64,000 bases of DNA from Kutzneria sp036403095 (GCA_036403095.1 DASWRQ010000119.1:1-64000); one strand, 5' to 3'; numbered from the stretch's first letter, positions 17,532 to 27,179 are shown. Program-made: numbers and translations. The notes: generated from the sequence alone by a model not told the origin.

Positions 17532-20060
17532 ATGTCGGTGCTGTGGGGAATCTCGTTCGACGCGACCCCGATCTCCGGACTCGTGGTCGAGTTCGTGAAG
17601 ACGGCATCGGTGTTCCGCGACCGCGGCCACCGCGTGCACCTGGACCTGGGTTACGACATCAAGGCCGACAAGAACGCCTTCTTCCGGCCGTACCGGCAGG
17701 AGTCCTCGGCGCTGCCCGACTGGGTGCGGCTGGACCGCCCCGATCTGACCGGGATCCCTGGGTACGACGGGGAATTCGTCGCCGAGGTGCTGCGTGAGGT
17801 GGTCGGGGCCGGCCGTCCTTCCCTGCTGCCTCGAGTGGAGGCGCTGGCCGCACAAGTCGCGGACCGGATCGTGGCGGCATGGCGGCGGGCCGGGGTCACG
17901 TTCGTGGCGGTGGAGAACGGCACGCTGCCGGAGAACATCATCTACACCAAGGCGTTGTACCGGGCCATCGAGCTCTACGGCCGGGAAGCGGGGCTGGGGC
18001 GGTTCGTGCTCTGGCGGGACCACGACCTGATGTGGCAGAGCGAGCCGGGCAGCGGAAAGTACGGCCGGCCCCCGTATCCGCACGCCGTGCCGCCGGCCGA
18101 CTCGCCCCACATCCAGTACGTCGCGCTGCACGACGAGGCCAAGCGGAAAACGCTCTCCTGGGCGGTCGACCTGCACGACATCGCCGTGCTGCCCAACACC
18201 TTCGACCACTCCCCGACCTCGCCGAGCCCCGGATTCCGCGAGCACTTCGGGATCCCCTTCGGCGCCCCGCTGATCGCCCGCTGCACCCGGGTGATCCCGC
18301 AGAAGCGCATCGACCGGGACCTGCACCTGATCTCACGGCTGCCGGGCGTGTATCTGTTCGTGGCCGGCGACCCGACCGAGGACCCGATCGAATTCGGTCA
18401 CCTGCAACGGCTTGCCGCCGAGCTCGGGGTGACCGACCGGGTGGTGTTCGGCGGCCGGCTGGCCCCGCGGGAGGTGCGGACCGGGCGGGCCTACTCGATC
18501 CGGGACCTGCTGGCCGAGGCCACCCTGGCGTCGTTCCTCACCTCGTACGACTACGAGAGCTACGGCAACCCGATCGGCGAGGCCATCGCCTCCGGGGTGC
18601 CCTACCTGACCACCGACTACGAGCTGTACCACACGGTGTACGGCCATCTCGGCCTTCGGGCGCCGACGCTGACCGCCGACCTGCCCGACGAGTCCTTTGT
18701 GGACTCCGTCGCCGAACTGCTGCTGGACGAAGGGAAACGTGCGCGCATGGCGGAACACAACCACCGGATCGGCCGGCAGCACTTCGACCGGGACCGGACC
18801 GAGCAGCTCGTCGACGACATGCTGGCCACCCGGACCCGGCTGTCGGTGGTGCTGCCGGTGTTCAACGAGGCCGCCAACCTGCCGGCCGTGCTGGACAGCC
18901 TGCACGGCCAGGAGCTGGACCACGACCTGTACGACATCGTGCTGGTGGACAACAACTCCACCGACGACACCGTCGCCGTCGCCCGGGCCTTCGCCGCAGC
19001 GCACCCGGAGTTGACGATCCACCTGCTCGAGGAGCCGGAGCAGGGCGTGGCCTGCGCGCGCAAGACCGGCATGGACTTCGCGGCCAAGCGCCTCGGCCGC
19101 GCCGCCGGCACCCGCTACTACCTGGTCTCGGCCGACGCCGACTGCCGGGTCGACCGGCGCTGGCTGCCGGAGCTGTTCCGCACCATGGAGGCCAACAAGG
19201 CGGCCATCGGCGTCTGCGACTACTACTACAACCCCGAGCACTTCACGGCCAGACCGCGGTTGTGGGACGCGATCCAGCGCACGCTGCGCTGCCGGGCCGT
19301 GACGTTCGCGCTGTTCGGCGGCTTCCCCGACGGCAAGGGCTTCGCGGTGGAGCGGGACGTGTACGAGAAGGTAGGCGGCATCGAGATCTTCTACCAGCTC
19401 CACAACGGACGCTTCGTCAACCACCTGTCCGACGACTGGGACTTCGGCATCCGGGTTCGGGGTTCCGGCGAGGACATCGTGTACGCGCCGACCTCGCGGG
19501 TGGAGATCAACCCGCGGCGGGTGGACCACGCCATCGAGGAGGTGATCACCGGCCGGGCCTACGGCAACGACGGCATCATCGTGATGCGGGACATCCGACC
19601 CGAGCGGCCCAGCACCCGCGACGTCGACCTGACCGAGGCGCAGGCCCAGCAGGCATGGGAGTTCTCCATCAAGGACTTCACGCCCAAGAACACCATTCTG
19701 CCGCTGCTGCTGACCCCGTCCCTGCTGGACTCGGCCGACGTGATCGAGTTCTTCGGCGCCGACCTGGCCCAGCGGCTGCACGCCCGGATCGAGGAGATCG
19801 CCGACGAGATGCGGGTCGTCGACTTCACCCCGATCCACGTGTACAAGACGCCGTCGTACCGGCTGTACTTCGAGTTCGCCGACGAGATCTTCGCCCGGCT
19901 GCGGGCCACCGTCGGCGAGGACATCGGCTACCCGCCGCCGCTGCCGGCCTGCTTCGACGAAGTGCCGCCGGCGCGGTTCCGCGAGTTCGTGCGCTACTAC
20001 TGCGAGGACCGGGAGTCCGGCGAGGCGCACAACCACTTCGGCAACGGCGGGGTGTTCTGA
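17532..20060 (+). CDS. Two-domain glycosyltransferase (GT4-like + GT2)
   Basis: 842 aa. The N-terminal half (about 1-435) is a GT-B/GT4-like glycosyltransferase with a C-terminal nucleotide-sugar site pattern (CTRVIPQKRIDRDLHLISRL; later SYDYESYGNPIGEAIASG with the conserved ExxxxxxxE-type Glu). From about 440 a GT2 (GT-A) domain begins, LSVVLPVFNEAANLPAVLD, with VDNNSTDD and a metal-binding DAD in VSADADCR. A C-terminal region of about 150 residues is not recognised. Two transferase folds in one chain suggest sequential sugar additions to one acceptor. The stop overlaps a radical SAM gene by one base (TGATG), so the two proteins probably work together. Confidence 0.88.
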   Translation: MSVLWGISFDATPISGLVVEFVKTASVFRDRGHRVHLDLGYDIKADKNAFFRPYRQESSALPDWVRLDRPDLTGIPGYDGEFVAEVLREVVGAGRPSLLPRVEALAAQVADRIVAAWRRAGVTFVAVENGTLPENIIYTKALYRAIELYGREAGLGRFVLWRDHDLMWQSEPGSGKYGRPPYPHAVPPADSPHIQYVALHDEAKRKTLSWAVDLHDIAVLPNTFDHSPTSPSPGFREHFGIPFGAPLIARCTRVIPQKRIDRDLHLISRLPGVYLFVAGDPTEDPIEFGHLQRLAAELGVTDRVVFGGRLAPREVRTGRAYSIRDLLAEATLASFLTSYDYESYGNPIGEAIASGVPYLTTDYELYHTVYGHLGLRAPTLTADLPDESFVDSVAELLLDEGKRARMAEHNHRIGRQHFDRDRTEQLVDDMLATRTRLSVVLPVFNEAANLPAVLDSLHGQELDHDLYDIVLVDNNSTDDTVAVARAFAAAHPELTIHLLEEPEQGVACARKTGMDFAAKRLGRAAGTRYYLVSADADCRVDRRWLPELFRTMEANKAAIGVCDYYYNPEHFTARPRLWDAIQRTLRCRAVTFALFGGFPDGKGFAVERDVYEKVGGIEIFYQLHNGRFVNHLSDDWDFGIRVRGSGEDIVYAPTSRVEINPRRVDHAIEEVITGRAYGNDGIIVMRDIRPERPSTRDVDLTEAQAQQAWEFSIKDFTPKNTILPLLLTPSLLDSADVIEFFGADLAQRLHARIEEIADEMRVVDFTPIHVYKTPSYRLYFEFADEIFARLRATVGEDIGYPPPLPACFDEVPPARFREFVRYYCEDRESGEAHNHFGNGGVF

Positions 20061-21421
20061 TGCTGGACGCGTTGCGGGAGTCGGAAAACGCCCATCTGCT
20101 GGCCTATGTGACCCAGGATCCCTTCGGCGCGCACGTGTTTCCCGGCGACACCCCGGACTACTCGCCGGAGGCGTTCCTGGCCGACCTGGACGTGCAGCTG
20201 CGGGACACCGCCCCGATCCACCTCTGGTCGTACATCCCGACCTGCGCCTACCGGTGCCGGTTCTGCCAGTACCCGGTCGTGCTGGTCAAGGGCGATCCGG
20301 GCAAGCTGACCCAGTGGGCCGACTGGAACATGCGGGAAGCCTTGCTGTGGCTGGAGCAGGTGCCGTCCCTGGGCTCGGCGCCGATCGGCGAGTTCAACGT
20401 GTTCGGCGGCACCCCGTCGCTGCTGCCACCGGCCGATATCGCCCGGCTGCTGGACTTCTACCGTGAACACTTCAATTTCGGCCCGCAGACCTCCGTCCGG
20501 TTCGAGGGCGATCCCAGCACGTTCACCACCGAGAAGCTGGAGTTGTTGGCGTCCTTGGGATGCACGAAACTGTCCTGCGGGGTGCAGAGCTTCGACGACC
20601 CGGTGCTGAAGCTGTGCGGGCGGGAGCACACGTCCCAGATGTGCGTGGACTTCATCCGCGAGGCGCAGCGGGTCGGGTTCGAGCGGATCAGCATCGACCT
20701 GATGTACGGGCTGCTCGACCAGACCGTGGACAGCGTGCGCCGCGATCTCGACGTGGTCCTGGAGACCGGAGTGAACTCGGTGGTGTGCACCAAGCTGCAC
20801 CTCAAGTCGTACGCCGAGACGCGGACCGGCGTCGCCGGCGAGAAGCCCGCCGCCTGGCAGGTCGACAGCTACCGGGCTCGTCTGGAGAAGGACGGGCACT
20901 TCTGGCCGACGCTGGACGAGCAGTACGAGATGCGGGCCGTGCTGACCGAGGGCCTGCGCGCCGCCGGCTACGTCGAGCATCCGACGATGTACTTCGCCGC
21001 CAACGGGATCGGGCCGGAGAAGTGGAAGTCCATCATGGTCGACCAGGACCGGCAGGACGCCGAGGTGGCCATCGGGCTCGGCGGCAGCTCCAGCTGCCGG
21101 CGGTCGGAGGCCATCACCGACGTCAACTGGCAGACCTACGCCGCCGCCGTCGAGGCCGGCCGGGTCCCGCTCGGCTCCGCCGCCGCGTTTTCGGCGGACG
21201 GCCAGGAGACCCGGGCGATCAAGATGGCGTTGACCTCGCTGCAGCCGCTGCGGGATTCCCTGCATCGCGCCCGCTTCGGCCGCTCGCTGTTCGACGAGCC
21301 GTGGGCCGGGCGGTTCCGTTCGTTGCAGGACCGCGGTTTCGCGGTGGTTTCGGAGGATTCGGTGACGCTCACGCCGGTCGGGGAAACCCTGGTGGAGGCG
21401 ATCATCAACACCGAGTTCTGA
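20060..21421 (+). CDS. HemN/HemW-like radical SAM protein
   Basis: 453 aa. The radical SAM cluster motif CxxxCxxC is at C62/C66/C69 (CAYRCRFCQY), followed by GGTPSLL and a VQSFDDPVLKLCGREHT segment characteristic of the coproporphyrinogen-oxidase-like group. It starts one base inside the glycosyltransferase stop (TGATG). HemN-like proteins include heme enzymes, heme chaperones and radical SAM methyltransferases of natural-product pathways. Pairing with a glycosyltransferase argues against a heme role here; methylation or C-C chemistry on the glycosylated product is inference. Confidence 0.88.
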   Translation: MLDALRESENAHLLAYVTQDPFGAHVFPGDTPDYSPEAFLADLDVQLRDTAPIHLWSYIPTCAYRCRFCQYPVVLVKGDPGKLTQWADWNMREALLWLEQVPSLGSAPIGEFNVFGGTPSLLPPADIARLLDFYREHFNFGPQTSVRFEGDPSTFTTEKLELLASLGCTKLSCGVQSFDDPVLKLCGREHTSQMCVDFIREAQRVGFERISIDLMYGLLDQTVDSVRRDLDVVLETGVNSVVCTKLHLKSYAETRTGVAGEKPAAWQVDSYRARLEKDGHFWPTLDEQYEMRAVLTEGLRAAGYVEHPTMYFAANGIGPEKWKSIMVDQDRQDAEVAIGLGGSSSCRRSEAITDVNWQTYAAAVEAGRVPLGSAAAFSADGQETRAIKMALTSLQPLRDSLHRARFGRSLFDEPWAGRFRSLQDRGFAVVSEDSVTLTPVGETLVEAIINTEF

Positions 21422-21437
21422 GCCACCGAGGGACGGC

Positions 21438-22016
21438 CTAGCTGGTGGCGGCGCGGACGCCGAGGGCGATGAGGACGACGGCGGTGACGCGGCGAGCCCA
21501 CTGGCGGAAGGCGTCGGTTCGAGGGAGCCGGCGGAGGAAAAAAGCCCACAGGGACAGCCAGACCAGGGCGAGCACGGCGTGGGCGGTGACGAGGACGAGG
21601 ATCTGGGCGGCCAACCCCTCCTGAGGGTCCACGAACTGGGGGACGAGGGTGAGGTAGATGGCGGCGGCCTTGGGGTTGAGGACGTTGGCCAGCACGGCCC
21701 GGACGTAGGTGGGCTCGGTGCGCGGCCTCGTGGTGGGAGAACGGCCGGCGAACCAGGTCCACAGGCCGAGGCCGACGAGGTAGACGGCGCCGATCACGCG
21801 GACGACGGCGAAGGCCTCGCTGGACTGCATCACGATCGCGGACAGGCCCAGCACGGCCAGGGTGGCGTGCACGTACAAGCCGGTGATGGTGCCGGCGATG
21901 ACGGGCAGGGCCCGGCGGCGGCCGGCCTGGATGAGCAGGGCGACGCTGGCGCCGGGGGTGGCGGTGATGGGGAAGACGGCGGCGAGGAAGCCGGCGACGG
22001 CGTAGGGGTGGATCAC
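21438..22016 (-). CDS. LysE-family amino-acid/small-molecule exporter
   Basis: 192 aa with five or six predicted membrane helices. The LysE/RhtB start is seen in VFPITATPGASVALLIQAGRRRALPVIAG, and ANVLNPKAAAIYLTLVPQFV is the conserved second block. GTG 22016 overlaps the metallophosphoesterase stop (GTGA), so the genes are coupled; the longer frame to 22112 is not needed. Substrate unknown. It ends 16 bases from the convergent radical SAM gene. Confidence 0.9.
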   Translation of the reverse strand: MIHPYAVAGFLAAVFPITATPGASVALLIQAGRRRALPVIAGTITGLYVHATLAVLGLSAIVMQSSEAFAVVRVIGAVYLVGLGLWTWFAGRSPTTRPRTEPTYVRAVLANVLNPKAAAIYLTLVPQFVDPQEGLAAQILVLVTAHAVLALVWLSLWAFFLRRLPRTDAFRQWARRVTAVVLIALGVRAATS

Positions 22017-22741
22017 ACGACGCGGAAGTGCGTGGTGATCCGGCTGTCCTCGACGACGTGGAAGGCGACACCGGGCGGCTGGTCCCAGTTGTCGAAGGAG
22101 CCGCCCTCCCACGGCAGGCGCACGGCGAACGTGACGGCGGGGGCGACGATGATGGGGCGGCCGGCGAAGGAACTGGCGCAGGCGGTGTGGGCGTGACCGG
22201 TCAGCACGGCGATGACCTGCGGATGGGCCTCGACGAGGGCGGCGAGACGGTCGGGCTCGTGCAGCAGGATGCCGTCAATGATCGGCTGGTGCATGGGGAC
22301 CGGCGGATGGTGCAGGGCGATCAGGGTGGGGGTCTGGTCCCGCAGGTGGTCGAGCATCCAGCCGACGGTCTCGTCGTCGAGATAGCCGTGATCGTGCGCC
22401 GGCACGATGCCGTCCACCATCAGGATGTTGACGCCGGCGACGTGGTGCTGGCGGTTGACGGGCCCGCCGGACGGCTCCTCGTCGAGCAGGGCCTTGCGGT
22501 AGGGGCCGCGGACATCGTGGTTGCCGGGGCAGGTCAGCACGGGAAAACGGGCGGCGGCCAGCAGGCGCACGACCTCCTCGTACTCGGACTCGGTGCCGTG
22601 ATCGGCGATGTCGCCGGTGACCAGCAGCGCATCCACGGGCCGAGCGAGGCCGTTGAGATAGTCCATCACCCGCTGCGCCCGCGACGTGGCCCGCTCCGAG
22701 CCGTCCGAGTGCAGGTCGCTGATCTGCGCCAACAACACCAT
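22013..22741 (-). CDS. Calcineurin-like metallophosphoesterase (CpdA-like)
   Basis: 242 aa from ATG 22741. Dinuclear metal motifs in order: D-x-H (ISDLHSDG), GDxxD-like (VTGDIADHG), GNHD (CPGNHDVRG) and a late GHxH-type site (LTGHAHTAC). These match class III cyclic-nucleotide phosphodiesterase-like enzymes; 3',5'-cAMP or another phosphodiester may be the substrate. The frame upstream of ATG 22741 adds a non-conserved tail, so the shorter start is preferred. It lies upstream of and overlaps the LysE gene. Confidence 0.9.
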   Translation of the reverse strand: MVLLAQISDLHSDGSERATSRAQRVMDYLNGLARPVDALLVTGDIADHGTESEYEEVVRLLAAARFPVLTCPGNHDVRGPYRKALLDEEPSGGPVNRQHHVAGVNILMVDGIVPAHDHGYLDDETVGWMLDHLRDQTPTLIALHHPPVPMHQPIIDGILLHEPDRLAALVEAHPQVIAVLTGHAHTACASSFAGRPIIVAPAVTFAVRLPWEGGSFDNWDQPPGVAFHVVEDSRITTHFRVV

Positions 22742-22937
22742 GCGTCCCCCTGACGAAGCCGATAGGGGGACGGTAGGAGCGGGTCGCCGAACGGTCAAGC
22801 GAGACCCGATCGGGTGACGCCCGGCGGCCGTCGACGCGGCGAGCTGGTCGCACGACAGAGACGAGAAGGGCTCACATTCTAATGCTCTGGCCCGGCACTA
22901 TCCATTTGTGGACGATCGGACGAGTCCCGCCTGGCCC

Positions 22938-22958
22938 GGCGCTGGGGCTGCCAGCGCC
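22938..22958 (-). terminator. Terminator hairpin downstream of the SsgA-like gene
   Basis: GGCGCTGG (22938-22945) and CCAGCGCC (22951-22958) pair perfectly with a 5-base loop, 18 bases beyond the SsgA-like stop on the minus strand. The rest of 22742-22975 shows no coding pattern. Confidence 0.55.
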
Positions 22959-22975
22959 GACCGGCGATCGCGGGC

Positions 22976-23401
22976 TCAGTTCGGGTCGCGCGACGCCAAG
23001 GTGGTGAGCGCGTCGTCGACACTGACCCAGCAGCTCTCGGTGCCGGGCAGCACCACGTCGTAGGTCCGGTCGAGGAACTCGGCCAGCTGCGCGGCGCAGC
23101 CCTCGAACACGGCCATGCCGGCCGGCGAGCTCACGATCAGCACCACGACCTCGACCGTGTCGGCCGCCGGGCCGATCCGGACGTCGCCGACGCCGGACTC
23201 CTCGATCAGCCCGTCGGCCAGCAGGTCACGGGCGAAGCACCACTCCACGCAGCCGGACGGGCCGGCGCGGAAGGCCGCCGTGACCGCGTACGGGTCGCGG
23301 GTGTCGTACCGCAGCTCGGCCTCGACGCGAACCGGCGGCGCCTGCGGCACGAGCAGGTCCAGCATGGCCGTCGACCGCAGCGTCGTGTGGTCGTTTCGCA
23401 C
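22976..23401 (-). CDS. SsgA-family sporulation/cell-division regulator
   Basis: 141 aa. Family features: PVRVEAELRYDTRDPYAVTAAF, the VEWCFARDLLADGL core and VRIGP. SsgA-like proteins are confined to morphologically complex actinomycetes; SsgA/SsgB help place FtsZ and control septation. GTG 23401 follows GGGAGGTG by 6 bases. It stands alone, ends in a hairpin, and is divergent from a methyltransferase gene across 139 bases. Which family member it is cannot be decided here. Confidence 0.92.
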   Translation of the reverse strand: MRNDHTTLRSTAMLDLLVPQAPPVRVEAELRYDTRDPYAVTAAFRAGPSGCVEWCFARDLLADGLIEESGVGDVRIGPAADTVEVVVLIVSSPAGMAVFEGCAAQLAEFLDRTYDVVLPGTESCWVSVDDALTTLASRDPN

Positions 23402-23540
23402 AATTCACCTCCCGTCGATGGTGACCGAAGGACTATGCACCGCCACCGGCGGCCGGCGCAGCCACTGTTCCGGGTTCCGGAACCTTTTTGCGACCAACGG
23501 TGCGGGGACAGCGCCCAGCGTTCGCCGCTACGCTGCGCGC

Positions 23541-24605
23541 ATGACCGCTTCCCCCCTGCCGGAGACGGATCCTGTCGCCGCGCGACGCCCCCAGTACCTG
23601 GCCGACATCGCGGCCGGGCTGGACCGTTTCTTCGAGCCGCGCCGCGACGACTGCCCGTGGTGCTCATCGACCAGCCTGACCACGCGGCTGCGCACCGTGG
23701 ACCTCCTGCAGCACAAGCCCGGCCGGTTCGAGCTGTCCGAATGCGGCGACTGCCACCACATCTTCCAGAACCCGCGGCTGAGCCTGGCCGGCCTCGAGTT
23801 CTACTACCGGGACTGCTACGACGGCCTCGGCGAGCAGCAGATGGCGGCCATGTTCGAGGGCAACACCACCGGCCTGAAGGAGCGCGCGGCGCTGCTGACC
23901 AAGCACCACTCCCCCAAGCGCTGGCTGGACGTGGGCACCGGGCATGGGCACTTCTGCAAGGCGGCGGCGGAAGTGTTGCCGGACACGGAGTTCGACGGCC
24001 TCGACATGAGCGCGGGCGTGGAACTGGCGCAGGACAAGGGGTGGATCACCAAGGGCTACCGGGGCAACTTCCCGGAGATGACCGCGGAGCTGGCCGGGAA
24101 CTACGACGTGCTCAGCATGTTCCACTATCTGGAGCACACGCTGGACCCCAAGGCTGAGCTGGCTGCCGCAGCGGCGGTGCTGCCGCCCGGCGGACACCTG
24201 GTGATCGAACTGCCGGACCCGGAGTGCAAGTGGGGCCGGGTGCTCGGCAAGTACTGGATGCCCTGGCTGCAGCCCCAGCACCTGAACCTGATGCCGATCG
24301 GCAACCTTCGCAAGGCCGCGGCGGAGGTCGGCTTCACGGTGGTGGACGAGCAGCGGGCCGAGCCGCACGGCTCGATGGACATGATCGCCGCCACCATGTT
24401 GTGGGCCAACTGGGTCGTCGGCGGCAACAACGTGCCGTGGCAGCCGAAGCCGCCGAGCGGGCTGCACCGGTTCGCCCGCAAGGCCAGCATGGTGGTCACG
24501 GTGCCGCTGATGCTGCTGGCCTTCCTGGGCGACAAGCTGTTCTCGCCGTGGGCCCGCAGGCACGGCTGGTCCAACGCCTACCGGGTGCTGCTGGTGCGGA
24601 GCTAG
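23541..24605 (+). CDS. Class I SAM-dependent methyltransferase with N-terminal zinc-binding domain
   Basis: 354 aa. Two CxxC pairs near the N-terminus (CPWC and CGDC, about 45 residues apart) look like a zinc-binding module, followed by a Rossmann methyltransferase domain with motif I LDVGTGHGHF and an acidic strand-2 end (FDGLDMS). The DLEH-like DVLSMFHYLEHTLDP segment is typical of this group. A hydrophobic stretch near 310-325 suggests membrane association. This layout is common in methyltransferases beside glycan or lipid genes. TACGCT (23529-23534) 6 bases before ATG 23541 suggests a leaderless transcript. The stop overlaps the convergent response-regulator stop by 4 bases. Confidence 0.87.
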   Translation: MTASPLPETDPVAARRPQYLADIAAGLDRFFEPRRDDCPWCSSTSLTTRLRTVDLLQHKPGRFELSECGDCHHIFQNPRLSLAGLEFYYRDCYDGLGEQQMAAMFEGNTTGLKERAALLTKHHSPKRWLDVGTGHGHFCKAAAEVLPDTEFDGLDMSAGVELAQDKGWITKGYRGNFPEMTAELAGNYDVLSMFHYLEHTLDPKAELAAAAAVLPPGGHLVIELPDPECKWGRVLGKYWMPWLQPQHLNLMPIGNLRKAAAEVGFTVVDEQRAEPHGSMDMIAATMLWANWVVGGNNVPWQPKPPSGLHRFARKASMVVTVPLMLLAFLGDKLFSPWARRHGWSNAYRVLLVRS

Positions 24606-25231
24606 TCGAGCAGTCCGGTTCGGACGGCGTGCAGGGCGGCCTGGGTGCGGTCCTGCACGCCGAGCTTGGACAGGATGGCGCTGACGTGCGTCTTCACCGT
24701 CTTCTCCGACAGCACCAGCGACCTGGCGATCTCCCGGTTGGAGCGGCCGCGGGCCAGCTCGGCCAGCACCTCGCGCTCGCGGCCGGTGAGGTGCACGCCG
24801 TGCGGCTGGGCCTCGCCGGCGGCCAGCAGGCGGGCGACATCGGGATGCAGCAACACATGCCCGGCGTGCACGGCCCGGATGGCGGCGGCCAGCGCGGGCG
24901 GGTCGACGTCCTTGTAGACGTAGCCGGCGGCGCCGGCCCGTACGGCGGGCAGCACGGCGACGGGGTCGGTGAAGCTGGTGATCACCAGCACCCTGGCCGG
25001 ACTGCCGGCGGCACGCAGGCCGTGCAGGGCCTCCACTCCCCCGCTGCCGGGCATCTTGAGGTCCAGCAGCACGACATCCGGCTTCAGCTCCATCGCGGCG
25101 TCCACACAGGACTGACCGTCGGCCGCCTCGCCGACGACGGTGAGGTCGTCCTGAAGGTCGAGAAAGGTCCGCAACCCTTGGCGCACAACGGGGTGATCGT
25201 CCACGACGAGCACCTTGACCACATCAGCCAC
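24602..25231 (-). CDS. NarL/FixJ-family response regulator
   Basis: 209 aa. Receiver domain with acidic pair DD near residues 11-12 and phospho-acceptor D57 (VVLLDLKM), then a LuxR-type HTH (LTGREREVLAELARGRSNRE...SEKTVKTHVSAIL). It is coupled to the histidine kinase upstream: GTG 25231 lies inside the last codons of the kinase gene (8-base overlap). The kinase probably phosphorylates it. Targets unknown. Confidence 0.95.
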   Translation of the reverse strand: MADVVKVLVVDDHPVVRQGLRTFLDLQDDLTVVGEAADGQSCVDAAMELKPDVVLLDLKMPGSGGVEALHGLRAAGSPARVLVITSFTDPVAVLPAVRAGAAGYVYKDVDPPALAAAIRAVHAGHVLLHPDVARLLAAGEAQPHGVHLTGREREVLAELARGRSNREIARSLVLSEKTVKTHVSAILSKLGVQDRTQAALHAVRTGLLD

Positions 25232-26357
25232 CGGTCGCCACCTCCACCCTGACTGTGGTCCCGGCGCCGGGAGCGGACGTCACGGTCAGCCGGCCGCCGA
25301 CCGTGCGCGCCCGTTCCCGCATCGAACTGAGCCCCAGTTTCCGCGCCGCCTGCTCGGATCGCTCGGCGTCGAAACCGATGCCGTCGTCCCGGACCTGAAG
25401 CACGACCTGCCCGTCGCCGGCCGAGAGATCGATCTCCACATGCGTGGGCTCGGCGTGCCGCAGGGCGTTGTGCAGGGCCTCCTGCGCGATCCGGTACAGG
25501 GCCTCGCGCCGCCCCGACGTCAGCTTCGGCACGGGACAGCCGACAAAGGCCACCTCGGCCTCGTGCACACGGTTCAGCAGCTCGGCCTGCTTGCGCAGGG
25601 CGGCGTCCAGGCCGTCGCCGGACAGGTCGACCGGCAGCAGGCCGACGACCACCGCGCGCAGCTCGTCGCTGACCTCGGCGGCCAGCCGGCGCACGTTGTC
25701 GATCTCGGTGGTGGCCCGGGCCGGGTCCCGGTCGACCAGGGCCGCGGCGGCGTCGGCGGTCAGGCGCAGGGAGAACAGCTTCTGCGTCACGGCATCGTGC
25801 AGCTCGCGGGCGATCCGGTTGCGTTCGGCCACAATGGACAGCTCGCGGCTGCGCTCGTACAACCGCGCGTTGACGATGGCGATGGCGGCGTGCGCGGCCA
25901 GCAGCCGCAGCAGCTCCTCGTCCTCGGCGCTGAAGCCGCCGGGCGTGTTCTTGTTGGCCAGGAACAACTCGCCGAGGATCTCGTCCCCGTCGGTGATCGG
26001 CATGCCCAGGAAGTCGGTCAGCACCGGATGCGCCGCCGGCCACCAGTCGAACTGCGGATGCTGGCGGATGTCGCTCAACCGCACCGGGTTCGGGTCACGC
26101 AGCAGGACCCCGAGCAGCCCGTGCTGGCGCGGCACCGGGCCGATCGCCTTCCACTGCTCGTCGGTGATGCCGTCGGCCAGGAACTCGGCGAAGGAGCCGT
26201 TCTCGTCCGGCACGCCCAGCGCCGCGTAGCGGGCGTCGAGCAGCCGCCGCGCCGAGGTCAGGATGGTCTTCAGCACCTCGCGCACCGACCGCCGCGCGGT
26301 CACGGCGAGCACGGCCGCGCTCAGTTCGCGCAGCTCTTCCCGGTCGCAGGTGCCCAT
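25224..26357 (-). CDS. GAF-domain sensor histidine kinase (HisKA_3/NarL-type partner)
   Basis: About 377 aa, with no membrane helix, so cytosolic. GAF domain about residues 20-165; dimerisation/phosphorylation helix with NRIARELHDAVTQKL (His of ELHD); HATPase with DDGIGFD and GLSSMRERA. The layout resembles DevS-like GAF kinases, but with one GAF and no obvious heme His; the signal is unknown. ATG 26357 chosen, ATG 26375 possible. It forms a two-gene operon with the NarL regulator. Confidence 0.92.
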   Translation of the reverse strand: MGTCDREELRELSAAVLAVTARRSVREVLKTILTSARRLLDARYAALGVPDENGSFAEFLADGITDEQWKAIGPVPRQHGLLGVLLRDPNPVRLSDIRQHPQFDWWPAAHPVLTDFLGMPITDGDEILGELFLANKNTPGGFSAEDEELLRLLAAHAAIAIVNARLYERSRELSIVAERNRIARELHDAVTQKLFSLRLTADAAAALVDRDPARATTEIDNVRRLAAEVSDELRAVVVGLLPVDLSGDGLDAALRKQAELLNRVHEAEVAFVGCPVPKLTSGRREALYRIAQEALHNALRHAEPTHVEIDLSAGDGQVVLQVRDDGIGFDAERSEQAARKLGLSSMRERARTVGGRLTVTSAPGAGTTVRVEVATGG

Positions 26358-26513
26358 GCCCGCAACCGTACCCACTCCCGCGCGCCGGCGGATCGGGCAG
26401 CGGTCCTAGGTCCAAGGTCGTAGGCCGGGCGGGCCCGTCGCCCGATGGCATGGCGTCCGCCACTCAATAGCGTCGACGACGAGAACGAACGACACCCGAG
26501 GAGGTGACGGGGG

Positions 26514-27179
26514 ATGCCCGTCGCGATCATCACCGGCGCGTCCCGCGGCCTGGGACTCGCGCTGGCCAAGGGCCTGTCCGACGTCGGCTGGAGCCTGGTT
26601 CTCGACGCCAGGGGGGCCGAGGACCTGCGCACCGCCGCCGACCAGCTGACCGGGCCGGCACGGGCGATCCCGGGCGACATCACCGACCCGGCGCACCGGG
26701 CCGCGCTGGTCGCGGCGGCCGACGAGCTCGGCGGCCTCGACCTGCTGGTCAACAACGCGGGTGTGCTGGGGCCGAGCCCGCTGCCGGCGCTGGCCGAGTT
26801 CCCGCTGGACCGGCTGCGCGAGGTGTTCGAGGTGAACGTGCTGGCCCAGCTCGCGTTGACCCAGCAGGCGCTGCCGACGCTGGTGGCGCGGGCCGGCGCG
26901 GTGGTGTTCGTGACGTCCGATGCCGCGGTCGAACCGTATCCCGGGTGGGGTGGATACGGCTCGGCCAAGGCGGCGCTGGAGCAGATCGGGCGCGTGCTGG
27001 CCGTGGAGGCGCCCGACGTGCGGGTGTGGGTCGTCGATCCGGGCGACCTGCGCACGCAGATGCACCAGGACGCGTTCCCCGGCGAGGACATCAGCGACCG
27101 GCAGCTGCCGGAAGCCGTGGTGCCGGCCTACGTGAAGCTGGTGACCTCTCGCCACGAGTCCGGCCGGGTCCGGCTGTGA
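26514..27179 (+). CDS. Short-chain dehydrogenase/reductase (SDR)
   Basis: 221 aa, slightly short for the family. NAD(P) motif TGASRGLGLA at the N-terminus, NNAG (LVNNAGVLG), and the catalytic Ser in VTSDAAV with YGSAK (Tyr-x3-Lys). Strong ribosome site GAGGAGGTGACGGGGG before ATG 26514. It overlaps a VOC gene, which overlaps queA: three coupled genes of unlike function. Substrate unknown. Confidence 0.92.
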   Translation: MPVAIITGASRGLGLALAKGLSDVGWSLVLDARGAEDLRTAADQLTGPARAIPGDITDPAHRAALVAAADELGGLDLLVNNAGVLGPSPLPALAEFPLDRLREVFEVNVLAQLALTQQALPTLVARAGAVVFVTSDAAVEPYPGWGGYGSAKAALEQIGRVLAVEAPDVRVWVVDPGDLRTQMHQDAFPGEDISDRQLPEAVVPAYVKLVTSRHESGRVRL

